From: Tubulanus polymorphus
Lineage: Eukaryota > Nemertea > Palaeonemertea > Tubulaniformes > Tubulanidae
Length of the DNA: 64,000 nucleotides
Direction of reading: 5' to 3'
Assembly: GCF_964204645.1 (NCBI RefSeq)
Contig: NC_134033.1
Location: 16,122,155-16,186,154, forward strand
This document shows positions 63,846-64,000 of the stretch, piece by piece. Position 1 is the stretch's first letter; the number at the start of each line of letters is the position of its first letter. The translations under genes were made by a program, and so were the position numbers. The notes beneath the pieces were generated by a model that did not search any database, was not told where the DNA came from, and saw only the letters and a list, made by a program, of their open reading frames with translations.

Positions 63846-64000
63846 AGGAGATGAGGAGTCGGGAAACGATCTATTCTGCTCAATACTGTTAGTTATAGGT
63901 ACGATAAAAGTTTAAAGGTAGAAAAAAAAACCCACGCAAAGTTGTAGCTACAACCATTAGCAAGCCGCGTATGAAAAAGGACACTGTGTCACGCAATACG
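63846..64000. other. window end, nothing recognised
   Basis: Intronic or 5' flanking sequence of the large minus-strand gene. No exon supported. Confidence 0.4.

Overview
This is eukaryotic nuclear DNA. Genes are split by GT-AG introns, the tRNA genes lack an encoded CCA, and the DNA is AT-rich and full of short inverted-repeat transposons, a tRNA-derived SINE and minisatellites. Gene content (adenosine-type GPCR, PAN plus fibrinogen-domain lectin, fibronectin type II and VWA domains) indicates a bilaterian animal, probably a marine invertebrate. A mollusc or another lophotrochozoan is my best guess, but I cannot fix the phylum from the sequence.

Layout. At 99-284 (-) lies a candidate exon for a small membrane protein. 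At 2135-4504 (+) is a complete three-exon gene for a secreted fibrinogen-related protein: PAN/Apple-like cysteine region, Thr/Pro mucin linker, fibrinogen domain. At 7736-8794 (-) is a single-exon adenosine-receptor-like GPCR. From about 8.9 to 21.4 kb I see no convincing gene, only microsatellites, minisatellites and foldback elements.

From 21.4 kb to 63.5 kb the minus strand is occupied almost continuously by a very unusual modular cysteine-rich locus. I could place 102 coding exons with splice sites and a continuous frame. Ninety-six internal exons are symmetric (phase 1-1) and most are only 39-60 nt, each encoding one C-P-x-G-[YF]...C module of about 16 residues. The 5' part (63.5 to 42.7 kb) adds four fibronectin type II domains, two VWA domains, two giant Lys-rich exons (4296 and 1836 nt) whose repeats carry N-glycosylation sequons, and mucin-like or Lys/Glu-rich exons. 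It ends in a Pro-rich terminal exon with its own poly(A) signal. The 3' part (40.7 to 21.6 kb) is a run of 55 small module exons ending in a second terminal exon with a second poly(A) signal. These are either two tandem genes or one giant gene with two alternative 3' ends. The 5' end is outside the window.

Inside the 3' part, on the opposite strand (27683-30019, +), sits an intact five-exon gene for a 281-residue protein with the motif layout of a herpesvirus-tegument-type (C76-like) cysteine peptidase. A SINE and a MITE sit in its introns. Two tRNA-Cys(GCA) genes lie between the two parts of the locus. A MITE in one intron contains a 47-bp tandem array of about 19 copies that appears to have grown from its own sequence.

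The products of the large locus look extracellular: secreted-type domains, paired cysteines, glycosylated polycationic repeats. They would fit a matrix, adhesive, mucus or biomineral-associated protein, but the function is inferred only from composition.
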